Positions 1-8,525 of a DNA stretch of 64,000 nucleotides are shown here, one piece after another (position 1 is the stretch's first letter; each line of letters begins with the position of its first letter). The DNA comes from Membranihabitans marinus (GTDB lineage Bacteria; Bacteroidota; Bacteroidia; Chitinophagales; Saprospiraceae), in the NCBI RefSeq assembly GCF_019802045.1, contig NZ_JAHVHU010000010.1, positions 1 to 64,000 on the forward strand, read 5' to 3'. The translations under genes and the position numbers were made by a program. The notes under the pieces are model-generated. The model was not told the origin of the DNA, ran no database searches, and worked only from the letters and a program-made list of their open reading frames with translations.

Positions 1-69
1 TTTTTAACCAACTGACTATCTTATTCCCGGATCGGGTGAAAGTCATAAAATGATTATTTAACTTTACTC

Positions 70-455
70 ATGAAATCAGAATCAATTTTGAGCGAATACA
101 CAAAATTTTAAACAAGCCCGTGTGGCATAAAGCCATTGCATTTGCGAATTATTCTATTGCTCTCTCTGAGAATTTGAAGTCCTCCCAAAAGCATTATTGA
201 CTCATCGAGAAATTCGAATCTGCATCATCTTCTGTTTCTATGAATATAGCAGAAGGGAAAGGTAGGAATTCTCAAAAGGAATTTGTCCAATATTTATATA
301 TCGCTCGAGGCTCACTTTACGAAACGGTAACTCTCGCTATACTATTCGAAAAACGAAATTGGATATCACAAGAAGAATTAGGAAAACTGGAATCCGATGC
401 CATTGAAATTGCGTCCATGATCAAAGGATTGATTAATTCTATTAATCGCACTTAA
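70..455 (+). pseudogene. four-helix-bundle protein (23S rRNA intervening-sequence protein family), decayed
   Basis: The intact stretch from ATG 240 to 455 gives 71 residues containing SMNIAEGKGR and a C-terminal helical pair, typical of the small four-helix-bundle family first seen in 23S rRNA intervening sequences. Family members are about 115-125 residues, so roughly 50 N-terminal residues are missing. They can be read upstream in the same frame (KPVWHKAIAFA and following, from about 114) but are cut by an in-frame TGA at 198-200, where a Trp codon would fit. A further frame change lies near 105-112, because an ATG at 70 begins a matching N-terminus in another frame. I read this as a gene broken by one frameshift and one nonsense codon. 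A shortened protein starting at 240 could still be made. The molecular function of the family is not known. Confidence 0.6.
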
Positions 456-466
456 TCAGCTTTCAG

Positions 467-634
467 CTTTATTCGCTTTGAGCTTGGTCCTTTCAGCTTT
501 AAACTATATTCGCTTTCAGCTTGACCCTTTCAACTTTGAGCTTTATTCGCTTTCAGCTTAGCCCTTTCAGCTTTAAACTATATTCGCTTTCAGCTTGGCC
601 CTTTCAACTTTGAGCTTTATTCGCTTTCAGCTTT
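467..634. repeat. 74-bp tandem repeat overlapping the 3' end of pcm
   Basis: The phrase CTTTATTCGCTTT recurs at 467, 541 and 615, exactly 74 bp apart, giving two full units and part of a third. Each unit also contains shorter internal echoes (TTCGCTTTCAGCTT, CCCTTTCA). The last partial unit runs into the pcm coding region and supplies its stop codon and the final residues NKAESE. Nothing in it looks coding or like a terminator. Confidence 0.85.
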
Positions 635-1285
635 ATTCACCCCGCGCACCATCGGCACAAACCGGAAGTAGTCAAACCGTTCAATGACCGGATCGCCGTC
701 TGTTTTCGTTAACCGGATCATTTGTTGCGATTCATGTTGTCCACCCAATGGAAAAACCATAAACCCACCCACCGACAATTGATTTTGCAGCTCCACGGGC
801 ATCTTATCGGGCGCTGCAGTGATCAGAATCTTATCGAAAGGTGCCAGATGCGGCAAACCCTGGAATCCATCGCCGAGAAAAGTATGAATGTGATCGTAGT
901 CCAATTCTTTTAAAAGACGGGTCGTCCGGAGGTAGAGGCTTTCATGCCGTTCGATGGTATAGACCGCTGCCCCCATGTCGTGCAGAATCGCAGCTTGATA
1001 ACCGCTTCCCATCCCCACTTCCAAGATTTTATCCCCTTCCGTGATCTCAAGGAGATTGGTCTGATAGGCGACCGTGTATGGTTGGGAGATGGTCTGCTCC
1101 TCCCCGATTGGGAAAGCGACATCTTTATACGCCCAGTCGTCGAAGCCCGTGTCAAAAAAGTAATGTCGAGGAAGCGCCCCCATGACCTCCAATAATTTTT
1201 CATTATCTATCCCCTTACGTCTAAGCTTTTTTATTAATTGCCGGCGCATCCCCCGGTGTCGGTACGTATCTTTATATTTTGACAT
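617..1285 (-). CDS. pcm: protein-L-isoaspartate O-methyltransferase
   Basis: SAM-dependent repair enzyme that methylates isoaspartyl residues in damaged proteins, acting in the cytoplasm. The 222-residue product has the family signature QTISQP (about residues 64-69), the SAM-binding motif I LEVGMGSGYQ (about 88-97) and the later FDKILITAA strand. I chose ATG 1285 (MSKYKDTYRHRG) over an upstream start at 1315 because GAAGGAG lies about 8 nt before it and family homology begins there. The C-terminal tail GVNKAESE is longer than usual and is encoded by the tandem repeat. The gene stands alone, transcribed away from the phosphohexomutase gene. Confidence 0.93.
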   Translation of the reverse strand: MSKYKDTYRHRGMRRQLIKKLRRKGIDNEKLLEVMGALPRHYFFDTGFDDWAYKDVAFPIGEEQTISQPYTVAYQTNLLEITEGDKILEVGMGSGYQAAILHDMGAAVYTIERHESLYLRTTRLLKELDYDHIHTFLGDGFQGLPHLAPFDKILITAAPDKMPVELQNQLSVGGFMVFPLGGQHESQQMIRLTKTDGDPVIERFDYFRFVPMVRGVNKAESE

Positions 1286-1345
1286 ATGTATTACTCCTTC
1301 GCTTACTTTATTCACTGCATAGTGATGAAAAACATGTTCGCAGGA

Positions 1346-1374
1346 TAAAGATACAGATATATCTTGATTTCAAA
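1346..1374 (-). promoter_or_regulatory. candidate promoter of pcm
   Basis: On the minus strand TTTG (1371-1374), 17 nt, then TATCTTTA (1346-1353). This resembles the Bacteroidota -33/-7 pair TTTG and TAnnTTTG with one mismatch in the last base. It lies about 60 nt upstream of the chosen pcm start. Confidence 0.3.
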
Positions 1375-1533
1375 TTTTAGTTGTCAAATTCCAGCTCCCA
1401 GTTTCCAAACCTCCATGGATAAAAAAGTCGTGATTTAACCCGTCGACAACCCTGCCTCTGACATTTGATTTTCAATCCGGTTCTATACATTTCATAAATA
1501 AATATATATCTTGGCTCACTGAAAAACTACAGG

Positions 1534-2943
1534 ATGAAAATAAAATTTGGAACAGATGGTTGGCGCGCCATCATTGCGGACGGATACACCTTTGAAAATG
1601 TACGTCGTGTGGCAGAAGGGACGGGAAGATTTATGCAAGAACAAGGGATGGAGAAAGTGGTGATCGGGTATGATTGCCGGTTTCAGGGACAGGCATTTTC
1701 AGAACTGGTAGCCGGCGTCCTTGGCTCCATGGGAATTCAGGTTGTATTAAATAATGCCACGTTTGTATCGACCCCAATGGTTTCCTACGCTGTTCACCAT
1801 CTAAAAGCCGATCTGGGCATTGTCATTACAGCTTCCCACAATCCTCCTACCTACAGCGGGTTCAAATTGAAGTCCAGACACGGCGGACCGAGCATACCGG
1901 CAGAAGTAGCAGCTGTGGAAGATCGCATACCCGACGCACCCGTTGTACAGGTCCTAACGCTGGAGGAATTAGAGCAAAAGAAATTGCTACACTGCAAAGA
2001 TCTCGAAAGCATTTACATCGATAAGGTCCGGGATTCTTTTGACCTGCAAGCGATCCATGATTCAGGATTGAAAATTGCCTACGATGCCATGTACGGAGCC
2101 GGCCAAAGGGCAGTCCGAAGACTATTTCCCGATGCCCATTTTCTGCATTGTGAACACAATCCCTCCTTCCATGGACAAGCGCCGGAACCCATCGACCGAA
2201 ATTTACAGGAACTCGCTGCGACCATCCGAAATAATCCAGGCCAGTACGATGTGGGTTTGGCGCACGACGGTGATGCAGACCGGATCGGCATGTATGATGA
2301 AAATGGAAATTTTGTTGACTCTCATCACATTTTACTGCTATTGCTGGAGTATTTATACCAGTACAAAAAAATAAAAGAAAAAGTCATCGTTACTTTTTCG
2401 GTTACCAACAAAGTCAAACAACTCGCTGAAATGTACGGCCTTGATGTTGAAACGACCAAGGTCGGATTTAAATACATCGCTCAGCGTATGCAGGAAACGG
2501 ACATTCTGGTAGCTGGTGAAGAATCCGGAGGAATTGCAGTGACCGGTTATATTCCCGAACGGGACGGCATCTGGATCGCATTGGTTATATTTGAATACAT
2601 GGCCAAATCGGGCCAGTCGCTGACACAGCTTATTCAGAATATTTACGACAAAGTGGGACCGTTTACTTTTGATCGCGACGACCTGCACATCAGTTCAGAA
2701 AAAAAAGAAATGATACTAGAACACCTCCGGAGTCACCCTGTTAACCAGTTTGGTGATCGCAAAATAGCTCAAAGCGAAGACCTGGATGGATTCAAATACA
2801 CCTTGGACAATGGCGATTGGGTAATGATCAGACCCTCCGGTACGGAACCGGTCCTTCGGGTCTATGCACAATCCGAATCCAGAGAAAGTGTAAAAGATTT
2901 ATTGAATACCGTACATGACACACTCCATGCTATTGAATCATAA
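1534..2943 (+). CDS. phosphoglucomutase/phosphomannomutase family protein
   Basis: An alpha-D-phosphohexomutase that moves phosphate between C1 and C6 of a hexose phosphate. All four active-site loops are visible in the 469 residues: the phosphoserine loop TASHNPP (Ser101), the Mg2+ loop DGDAD (245-249), the sugar-specificity loop GEESGG (328-333) and the phosphate-binding loop RPSGTEP (433-439). GEESGG does not by itself separate glucose, mannose or glucosamine preference, so I give no gene symbol. It begins a run of four overlapping same-strand genes ending at 5405 and overlaps the following cytochrome gene. The overlaps suggest one operon feeding sugar phosphates to the downstream SDR and glycosyltransferase. 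Confidence 0.93.
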   Translation: MKIKFGTDGWRAIIADGYTFENVRRVAEGTGRFMQEQGMEKVVIGYDCRFQGQAFSELVAGVLGSMGIQVVLNNATFVSTPMVSYAVHHLKADLGIVITASHNPPTYSGFKLKSRHGGPSIPAEVAAVEDRIPDAPVVQVLTLEELEQKKLLHCKDLESIYIDKVRDSFDLQAIHDSGLKIAYDAMYGAGQRAVRRLFPDAHFLHCEHNPSFHGQAPEPIDRNLQELAATIRNNPGQYDVGLAHDGDADRIGMYDENGNFVDSHHILLLLLEYLYQYKKIKEKVIVTFSVTNKVKQLAEMYGLDVETTKVGFKYIAQRMQETDILVAGEESGGIAVTGYIPERDGIWIALVIFEYMAKSGQSLTQLIQNIYDKVGPFTFDRDDLHISSEKKEMILEHLRSHPVNQFGDRKIAQSEDLDGFKYTLDNGDWVMIRPSGTEPVLRVYAQSESRESVKDLLNTVHDTLHAIES

Positions 2944-3244
2944 AATAAAATACACCCCCATCCTTTTAGGATTATTGATCTTCACTTTGATGCAGTGTCA
3001 GTCAACCTCTGAACTTAAAACAGGAAAAGAAATTTACCAGGCGTATTGTGTGAATTGCCACGGTGTCGACGGCAAGCTGGCAGCCATTGGCGCCATCGAC
3101 CTTTCCCGTTCCGGACTTTCCAAAGAAGGTCGGGTGGAAATCATAAAAAATGGCCGGGTCACCATGATGGGTTTTCAAGATGTGCTCACCAGTGAACAAA
3201 TCGATTCTGTCGCCAGTTATACCTTCAAACTCAAAGAAGAATGA
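2915..3244 (+). CDS. small monohaem c-type cytochrome lipoprotein
   Basis: Electron carrier, probably anchored in a membrane facing the periplasm. The 109-residue protein has an N-terminal hydrophobic segment ending in a lipobox-like TLMQC (Cys28 from this start), one haem-attachment motif CVNCH (Cys45, Cys48, His49), and a methionine-containing segment (VTMMGF) that can give the sixth haem ligand, as in class I cytochrome c. The start overlaps the phosphohexomutase gene. ATG 2927 is an equally reasonable start and leaves the signal peptide intact. Its stop overlaps the next start (ATGA at 3241). The electron partner is not apparent from the neighbours. Confidence 0.85.
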   Translation: MTHSMLLNHKIKYTPILLGLLIFTLMQCQSTSELKTGKEIYQAYCVNCHGVDGKLAAIGAIDLSRSGLSKEGRVEIIKNGRVTMMGFQDVLTSEQIDSVASYTFKLKEE

Positions 3245-4302
3245 TCCGGATGAATAAAAAAGATAAAGTATTGGTGACGGGTGGAACCGGATTTCTCGGG
3301 GCATATATCCTGCGGGAACTAATCAATCAAGGCTTTCAGAACATCCATGCGATCCGAAGGAAAACCAGTGATATGAGACTGGTTAATTCCTTTAAACATT
3401 CCATTCAATGGCACACTGCGGACCTTCTGGATGTCGATGACATTTACCACCAGGTTCAAGGTGCATCCAGGGTCATCCACGCCGCCGGTTTGGTTTCTTT
3501 CGCCCCAGAGGATAAAGAAAAAGTGTATGATATCAATATCCAGGGTACAGAAAACATCGTCAATGCCTGTCTGCATCATAAGATCCCCCGGCTCATTCAC
3601 CTTTCTTCCATAGCAGCTATAGCGAAAACTCGCCGGCGGGTCCCCATCACGGAGGAAACCAAATGGGTCGACGACCATTATATATCTCAGTACGGTCGAA
3701 GCAAACAACTGGGTGAAATGGAAGTTTGGCGAGGAGTTGCAGAGGGATTGGATGCGGTGATCCTCAACCCGTCGATCATTCTGGGTGCCGGTGATTGGAA
3801 TGCTTCATCCTGTCGGCTGTTTATGCAAATTCACAAAGGATTAAAATACTACCCCCCGGGCGGTACCGGGTTTGTCGATGTCAGAGATGTCGCCAAAATT
3901 ACCGTGTCATTTATGACATTACATCATGTAAATCAGCGATATATAATCAACCAAGACAACTATAGCTTTAAGTATATTTTTCAATTAATGGCTCGACATC
4001 TGGACGTGGATCCTCCCAGCATTAGTGCCCCCAAATGGGTGGCCAGCTCAATTGTTTTTCTGGAGAAGGTAAAATCAAAGCTTACTCAATCCAGGCCAGT
4101 GATCACCAGAGACAGCGTACGCAACGCTTACCAGGATTTTAACTATGACAATCAAAAAATAAAGTTACTTGGATTTACCTTTACACCCATTGAGCAGACC
4201 ATCGAAGAAACCTGTCACTTGCTTCTAAAAGCTTATGATCAGGATTACATGCCTTACCTACTCTCAGCTCAGAAGGACCCCGTATCAAAAAATACAGCAT
4301 GA
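3241..4302 (+). CDS. NAD(P)-dependent epimerase/dehydratase (extended SDR)
   Basis: Extended short-chain dehydrogenase/reductase acting on a nucleotide sugar or a similar substrate. The Rossmann motif GGTGFLG is at residues 14-20 and the catalytic pair YGRSK at 151-155, with Ser122/Ser123 in the expected catalytic position. Length (353 aa) is normal. The C-terminal half is less conserved, so the substrate cannot be assigned. The start overlaps the cytochrome stop by ATGA and the stop overlaps the next gene the same way, so translation is probably coupled. Being next to a glycosyltransferase is consistent with a role in sugar-polymer or glycolipid synthesis, but that is inference. Confidence 0.88.
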   Translation: MIRMNKKDKVLVTGGTGFLGAYILRELINQGFQNIHAIRRKTSDMRLVNSFKHSIQWHTADLLDVDDIYHQVQGASRVIHAAGLVSFAPEDKEKVYDINIQGTENIVNACLHHKIPRLIHLSSIAAIAKTRRRVPITEETKWVDDHYISQYGRSKQLGEMEVWRGVAEGLDAVILNPSIILGAGDWNASSCRLFMQIHKGLKYYPPGGTGFVDVRDVAKITVSFMTLHHVNQRYIINQDNYSFKYIFQLMARHLDVDPPSISAPKWVASSIVFLEKVKSKLTQSRPVITRDSVRNAYQDFNYDNQKIKLLGFTFTPIEQTIEETCHLLLKAYDQDYMPYLLSAQKDPVSKNTA

Positions 4303-5405
4303 AGATAGGATTCGATGCAAAGCGAGCGTTTCACAACCGTACCGGTTTAGGTAATTACTCCAGGACACTGATTCACAATCTAAACTCCTTTTATCCTGAA
4401 GAAGAATATCTCTATTTCACCCCCAATCCTGTATCGGATTACAACCATCTTTTTAATCCCAAACAAATCATCACCCCGACTGGAACAAATCCTTTGTGGC
4501 GAAGCATGGGCATTAAAGAAGATATTCTCAGATCAGAAACAGATCTCTTTCATGGTCTATCCAATGAGCTTCCATTTGGGATTCACAAAACGGGTATTCC
4601 ATCTGTAGTAACCATTCATGATGTCATTTTTGATATTGTCAAAGCGGATTTCCCCTGGCATGATCGCATAATTTATCGCCTAAAAACAAAAAAATGCATT
4701 CGGGAAAGTACCCGGATCATCGCCATTAGTGCAGCTACAAAGCAGGATCTTATCGAACGGTTCCATGCGGACCCTGCCAAAATAAGCGTCATCTACCAGC
4801 CGATCGATCGACAGTTTTACCAACCCCGGCTTTCGAAAGATGATTCAGACTTTATTAAAAGTCAGTATAAACTCCCCGCCGAGTACATGCTTTATGTGGG
4901 TGCGCTGATGAAGCGAAAAAACATTCTGCCGATGATTCAAGCCTGGGAAAGATTGCCCCGGGCAGATCAGATCCCATTGCTTATTTTTGGAAAAGGCAAT
5001 CACTATGAACAGGAAATCAAAGCATACCTCCACTCAAGAAACTTGGATGATCGGGTCCAGGTCCGTACACCGGTTCCGTTTGAGCACGTGCCTGCCTTGT
5101 ATCAACTGGCAGAAACCGTTTTGTATCCTTCGTTGTATGAAGGGTTTGGTCTGCCGGTTTTGGAAGCATTGGCATGTGGTTCGAAGGTGGTCACCTCTTC
5201 CACCAGTTCGATGCCGGAGGCTGGTGGCAAACTGCCGGTTTATGTGAATCCATACTCGATTGATTCTATCTCCGAAGGAATTGTAAAAAGTCTCAAACAT
5301 TCTCCGCCTGATGCTGTTAAGGTGAAAGAACATTTAAACACTTTTGACCGGGTGGCTCTGACGGAACAAATCATGAATTTGTATCGGGATATTACTGAAA
5401 AGTAA
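4299..5405 (+). CDS. glycosyltransferase family 4 protein
   Basis: Retaining GT-B glycosyltransferase that transfers a sugar from a nucleotide-sugar donor to a glycan or lipid acceptor. The 368 residues show the N-terminal acceptor domain (FDAKRAFHNRTGLGNYSR near the start) and the C-terminal donor domain with the GT4 E-x7-E region, SLYEGFGLPVLEAL, followed by the PEAGG loop. There is no signal peptide or clear membrane span, so it probably works on the cytoplasmic side of the inner membrane. It is the last gene of the 1534-5405 run, overlaps the SDR gene by ATGA, and is followed by a small hairpin. Donor and acceptor are unknown. Confidence 0.88.
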   Translation: MKIGFDAKRAFHNRTGLGNYSRTLIHNLNSFYPEEEYLYFTPNPVSDYNHLFNPKQIITPTGTNPLWRSMGIKEDILRSETDLFHGLSNELPFGIHKTGIPSVVTIHDVIFDIVKADFPWHDRIIYRLKTKKCIRESTRIIAISAATKQDLIERFHADPAKISVIYQPIDRQFYQPRLSKDDSDFIKSQYKLPAEYMLYVGALMKRKNILPMIQAWERLPRADQIPLLIFGKGNHYEQEIKAYLHSRNLDDRVQVRTPVPFEHVPALYQLAETVLYPSLYEGFGLPVLEALACGSKVVTSSTSSMPEAGGKLPVYVNPYSIDSISEGIVKSLKHSPPDAVKVKEHLNTFDRVALTEQIMNLYRDITEK

Positions 5406-5413
5406 TACCTTTG
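5378..5413 (+). promoter_or_regulatory. candidate promoter of ahcY
   Basis: TTTG (5378-5381) and TACCTTTG (5406-5413), the second an exact match to TAnnTTTG. The 24-nt spacing is slightly long. The -7 box overlaps the stop codon region of the glycosyltransferase and would start a leader of about 75 nt before the ahcY ATG at 5496. Confidence 0.4.
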
Positions 5414-5431
5414 CATCCGATTACGGGATGC
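5413..5431 (+). other. small hairpin in the ahcY leader
   Basis: GCATCC, a 7-nt loop, then GGATGC. It lies just past the glycosyltransferase stop and at the expected ahcY transcription start. No T-run follows, so a classical terminator is unlikely. I could not recognise an SAH riboswitch consensus in this leader. Confidence 0.4.
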
Positions 5432-5495
5432 AATTGCTTCCCGGTAGTCACCGTTTTAAAATTGAACTTTAATTTATTAATTATAATTAATCAGT

Positions 5496-6806
5496 ATGTC
5501 TGTAGATACCAAATTGAACTATAAAGTCAAAGATATCAAGTTGGCCGGATGGGGTCGCCGGGAAATTGAACTGGCGGAAGCCGAGATGCCGGGATTGATG
5601 TCTCTGAGAGAACGATACGGAGATTCCAAACCCCTTCAAGGTGCTCGTATAGCCGGTTGCCTTCACATGACGATTCAGACAGCCGTACTGATAGAGACCC
5701 TGGTTGAGTTGGGTGCAGAGGTGACCTGGTCATCCTGTAATATTTTCTCCACACAGGATCACGCCGCTGCGGCAATTGCGGAGACCGGTGTTCCCGTCTT
5801 TGCATGGAAAGGAGAGACCGAAGAAGAATACAACTGGTGTATCGAACAAACCATCTTCGGATTTGAAGACGGCAAACCTTTGAATATGATCCTGGACGAT
5901 GGCGGCGATTTGACAGCGATCGTTTTTGAAAAATACCCCGAGTTGATCGCAGGTATCAAAGGTGTTAGTGAGGAGACGACGACAGGCGTCCACCGACTTT
6001 ATGAATTGGAGAAAACGGGGAAATTACCCATCCCGGCTTTTAACGTCAATGACTCTGTAACAAAATCCAAATTTGATAATAAATACGGATGTAAGGAGTC
6101 TTGTGTGGATGCCATCCGCCGGGCGACGGATCTGATGTTAGCGGGTAAGGTCGCAGCAGTTGCCGGATACGGGGATGTCGGAAAAGGATCTGCAGCTTCC
6201 TTGCGCGGAGCCGGTTGCCGGGTCATTGTAACAGAAATCGATCCCATCTGTGCACTTCAAGCTGCTATGGACGGGTTTGAAGTTAAGAAAATGGAAGATG
6301 CGGCCAAAGAAGTCGATATTATAGTCACGGCCACAGGAAATAAAAACGTAATTTCAGAACAACACTTTCCTTTGCTCAAAGACAAGGCAGTGGTTTGTAA
6401 TATCGGTCACTTTGATAATGAAATTAATATGGCCTGGCTCAATGAAAACTATGGCGATACCAAAGTTGAAATCAAACCTCAGGTGGATAAGTACACCATT
6501 GATGGTTCTGATGTTATCGTTCTGGCAGAAGGTCGATTGGTAAACCTGGGTTGCGCCACCGGTCACCCCTCGTTTGTGATGTCCAATTCGTTTACGAATC
6601 AGACTTTGGCTCAGATGGAATTGTGGGGGAACGGGGACCAGTATGAAAATAAAGTATATACCCTTCCAAAACACCTGGATGAAGAAGTAGCCCGATTGCA
6701 CCTGGCTAAAATAGGCGTTGAGTTGGAAACTTTGACCGATGATCAGTCCGCGTACATCGGTGTGGCCAAGGAAGGACCCTACAAGCCGGAGTATTATAGG
6801 TATTAA
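5496..6806 (+). CDS. ahcY: adenosylhomocysteinase
   Basis: NAD-dependent cytoplasmic hydrolase splitting S-adenosylhomocysteine into adenosine and homocysteine, relieving product inhibition of methyltransferases and returning homocysteine to the methionine cycle. The 436-residue protein is full length. Visible signatures include [15 protein letters not shown] (about 55-69), [16 protein letters not shown] (79-94), DDGGDLT (134-140), the NAD loop GYGDVGKG (224-231) and the C-terminal KPEYYRY tail that closes on the cofactor. It is a single-gene unit with its own candidate promoter. The met genes that use homocysteine chemistry lie about 17 kb downstream. Confidence 0.98.
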   Translation: MSVDTKLNYKVKDIKLAGWGRREIELAEAEMPGLMSLRERYGDSKPLQGARIAGCLHMTIQTAVLIETLVELGAEVTWSSCNIFSTQDHAAAAIAETGVPVFAWKGETEEEYNWCIEQTIFGFEDGKPLNMILDDGGDLTAIVFEKYPELIAGIKGVSEETTTGVHRLYELEKTGKLPIPAFNVNDSVTKSKFDNKYGCKESCVDAIRRATDLMLAGKVAAVAGYGDVGKGSAASLRGAGCRVIVTEIDPICALQAAMDGFEVKKMEDAAKEVDIIVTATGNKNVISEQHFPLLKDKAVVCNIGHFDNEINMAWLNENYGDTKVEIKPQVDKYTIDGSDVIVLAEGRLVNLGCATGHPSFVMSNSFTNQTLAQMELWGNGDQYENKVYTLPKHLDEEVARLHLAKIGVELETLTDDQSAYIGVAKEGPYKPEYYRY

Positions 6807-6807
6807 G

Positions 6808-7010
6808 GGGTTAGGTGTTAGGTGTTAGGTGTTAGGTGTTAGGTGTTAGGTGTTAGGTGTTAGGTGCTAGGTGCTAGGTGCTAGGTGCTAGGTGTTAGGG
6901 GTAAGGGGTTAGGTATAAGGAATTAGGTATTAGGTATTAGGTATTAGGTGTTAGGTGTTAGGTGTTAGGTGTTAGGTGTTAGGGGTTAGGGGTTAGGGTG
7001 CTGCGCTGTT
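6808..7010 (+). repeat. TTAGGTG-type heptamer array after ahcY
   Basis: Immediately after the ahcY stop, about 200 bp consist of nearly uninterrupted 7-nt units: TTAGGTG with variants CTAGGTG, TTAGGTA and TTAGGGG. Blocks of identical variants are adjacent (several CTAGGTG in a row, then several TTAGGTA), the pattern left by local slippage or duplication. Related fragments lie after other stop codons in this window. Confidence 0.9.
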
Positions 7011-7055
7011 AGGTGTGTTGGGTCTCCCGTAAACTTCGCAGCACAACGCTGTAGC

Positions 7056-7079
7056 CACCTCGCCGGAGGTGAGGTTTTT
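7056..7079 (+). terminator. possible terminator in the ahcY-yidD gap
   Basis: CACCTC, loop GCCG, GAGGTG, then AGG and five T. The 6-bp GC-rich stem with a nearby T-run could stop transcription from ahcY, but it lies about 250 bp past the stop beyond the heptamer array. The rest of the interval to 7255 shows nothing I can name. Confidence 0.35.
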
Positions 7080-7255
7080 ACCACAATAAGCGGCACAATG
7101 CGTGTCGCTATGCGTTAAGTTCTGCTAAAATCAACGAGATTCGCGGGCGATATAGTAACCGGTATTTAGTTTCGGTACGCCAATAATTTATATAAAGCTC
7201 AATGGAGGCGCAGAAAAGAAACTTTCATACGGGTAACATCTAAAGTTCAGAACAA

Positions 7256-7498
7256 ATGATGGCAGTGCTCAAAAAGATTTTTATTCTTCCGGTCCGCGTG
7301 TATCAGATTCTGATATCGCCGATCCTAGGTAAAAATTGCCGTTTTGAGCCGACCTGTTCACAGTATATGATCGATGCGATCGGTGAATGGGGCCCTGTTA
7401 AGGGGATCTACCTCGGGGTTAAGCGGATAAGCAAATGTCACCCGTGGGGGCCGCATGGTCATGACCCCGTACCGCTCAAGGACCGTCTAAAAGATTAG
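7256..7498 (+). CDS. yidD: membrane protein insertion efficiency factor YidD
   Basis: Small inner-membrane-associated protein that helps the YidC/Sec machinery insert membrane proteins. The 80 residues match the family almost end to end: an amphipathic N-terminus ([16 protein letters not shown]), the cysteine motif [10 protein letters not shown] (about 28-37), and the C-terminal [14 protein letters not shown]. Two ATG codons stand together at 7256 and 7259. The usual partners rnpA and rpmH are not adjacent. Instead it precedes hemB by 52 bp on the same strand. Confidence 0.95.
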   Translation: MMAVLKKIFILPVRVYQILISPILGKNCRFEPTCSQYMIDAIGEWGPVKGIYLGVKRISKCHPWGPHGHDPVPLKDRLKD

Positions 7499-7550
7499 AA
7501 ATAAATACTTCTGACCTGCTCATTATTCATAGATTATCATATATAGAATC

Positions 7551-8525
7551 ATGCTAAGAAGACCGAGACGAAACAGAGCATCCAAAGCCATCCGGGCGAT
7601 GAATCAAGAAACCCGGGTGGGGGTAAATGACTTAATATATCCATTGTTTGTCATGCCGGGTACCGGTCCCAAGGAAGCTATATCCACGCTACCTGATGTG
7701 TATCGGCACAGTGAAGCAGGCATCCTGGATGAAATTGCCGAAGCTATGGATCTGGGCATACAGGCCGTCATGCTTTTCCCTGCGGTACCTGAGTCCAAAA
7801 AAGATCCGCAGGCCAGTTACAGTTATGATCCTGACTGCTTCTATCTCACAGTTGCTGAAAAAATAAAAAATCAGTTTCCAGAGCTGTGTCTGATTAGCGA
7901 TGTAGCCATGGATCCCTACAGCTCTGAAGGTCATGATGGAATCGTGGCCGACGGTAAAATACTCAATGATGAATCGCTGGAAATCCTAAGCAAGATGGCA
8001 CTGGCTCAAGCCAATGCGGGATTTGACTTGATCGGTCCCTCGGATATGATGGATGGCCGGGTGGAGCATATCCGCCATACGCTGGATGCTCACAGCCATA
8101 CTTCCGTGGGAATTATGTCATACACCGCCAAATACGCGAGTGCGTTTTATGGGCCTTTCCGCGATGCGCTCGACAGTACACCCAAATGGGGCGATAAAAA
8201 AACCTATCAGATGAACCCGGCGAACCGACGGGAAGCGCTCATCGAAGGTCAGCTGGACATGCAGGAAGGTGCGGATTACATCATGATCAAACCCGCGCTC
8301 CATTATCTGGATATTATCCGGGATTTACGGAATAATTTTCATATTCCCATCGTATCGTACCATGTATCCGGCGAATATTCCATGTTGATGGCCGCTGCAG
8401 CTCAGGGCTATGTCGATCTGAACCAGGCACTCCCGGAAACACTGACCGCGCTGAAAAGGGCCGGTAGTGATTTGATCATCACCTATTTTGCGAAAAGATA
8501 TGCAAAAAATCACGTTAGTAATTAA
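7551..8525 (+). CDS. hemB: porphobilinogen synthase (delta-aminolevulinic acid dehydratase)
   Basis: Condenses two 5-aminolevulinate molecules into porphobilinogen in haem/tetrapyrrole synthesis, in the cytoplasm. The 324-residue enzyme has the two Schiff-base lysines in conserved settings: Lys194 in AKYASAFYGPFRDA and Lys247 in IMIKPALHYLDIIRDL. The metal-site segment reads DVAMDPYSSEGHDG (about 117-130): Asp/Ala/Asp stand where zinc-dependent enzymes have cysteines, so this is the zinc-independent (Mg2+/K+) type. Its 3' end overlaps the DUF4271 gene, and hemD follows, forming a tetrapyrrole operon. Confidence 0.97.
   Translation: MLRRPRRNRASKAIRAMNQETRVGVNDLIYPLFVMPGTGPKEAISTLPDVYRHSEAGILDEIAEAMDLGIQAVMLFPAVPESKKDPQASYSYDPDCFYLTVAEKIKNQFPELCLISDVAMDPYSSEGHDGIVADGKILNDESLEILSKMALAQANAGFDLIGPSDMMDGRVEHIRHTLDAHSHTSVGIMSYTAKYASAFYGPFRDALDSTPKWGDKKTYQMNPANRREALIEGQLDMQEGADYIMIKPALHYLDIIRDLRNNFHIPIVSYHVSGEYSMLMAAAAQGYVDLNQALPETLTALKRAGSDLIITYFAKRYAKNHVSN

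Noticed and set aside
5413-5495. SAH riboswitch before ahcY
   Set aside because: Only one 6-bp hairpin is visible, and the conserved SAH-aptamer sequence blocks were not found.
6808-7010. Telomere or replication-end sequence
   Set aside because: Heptamers resemble telomeric repeats only superficially. They are interstitial, degenerate and found after several genes.
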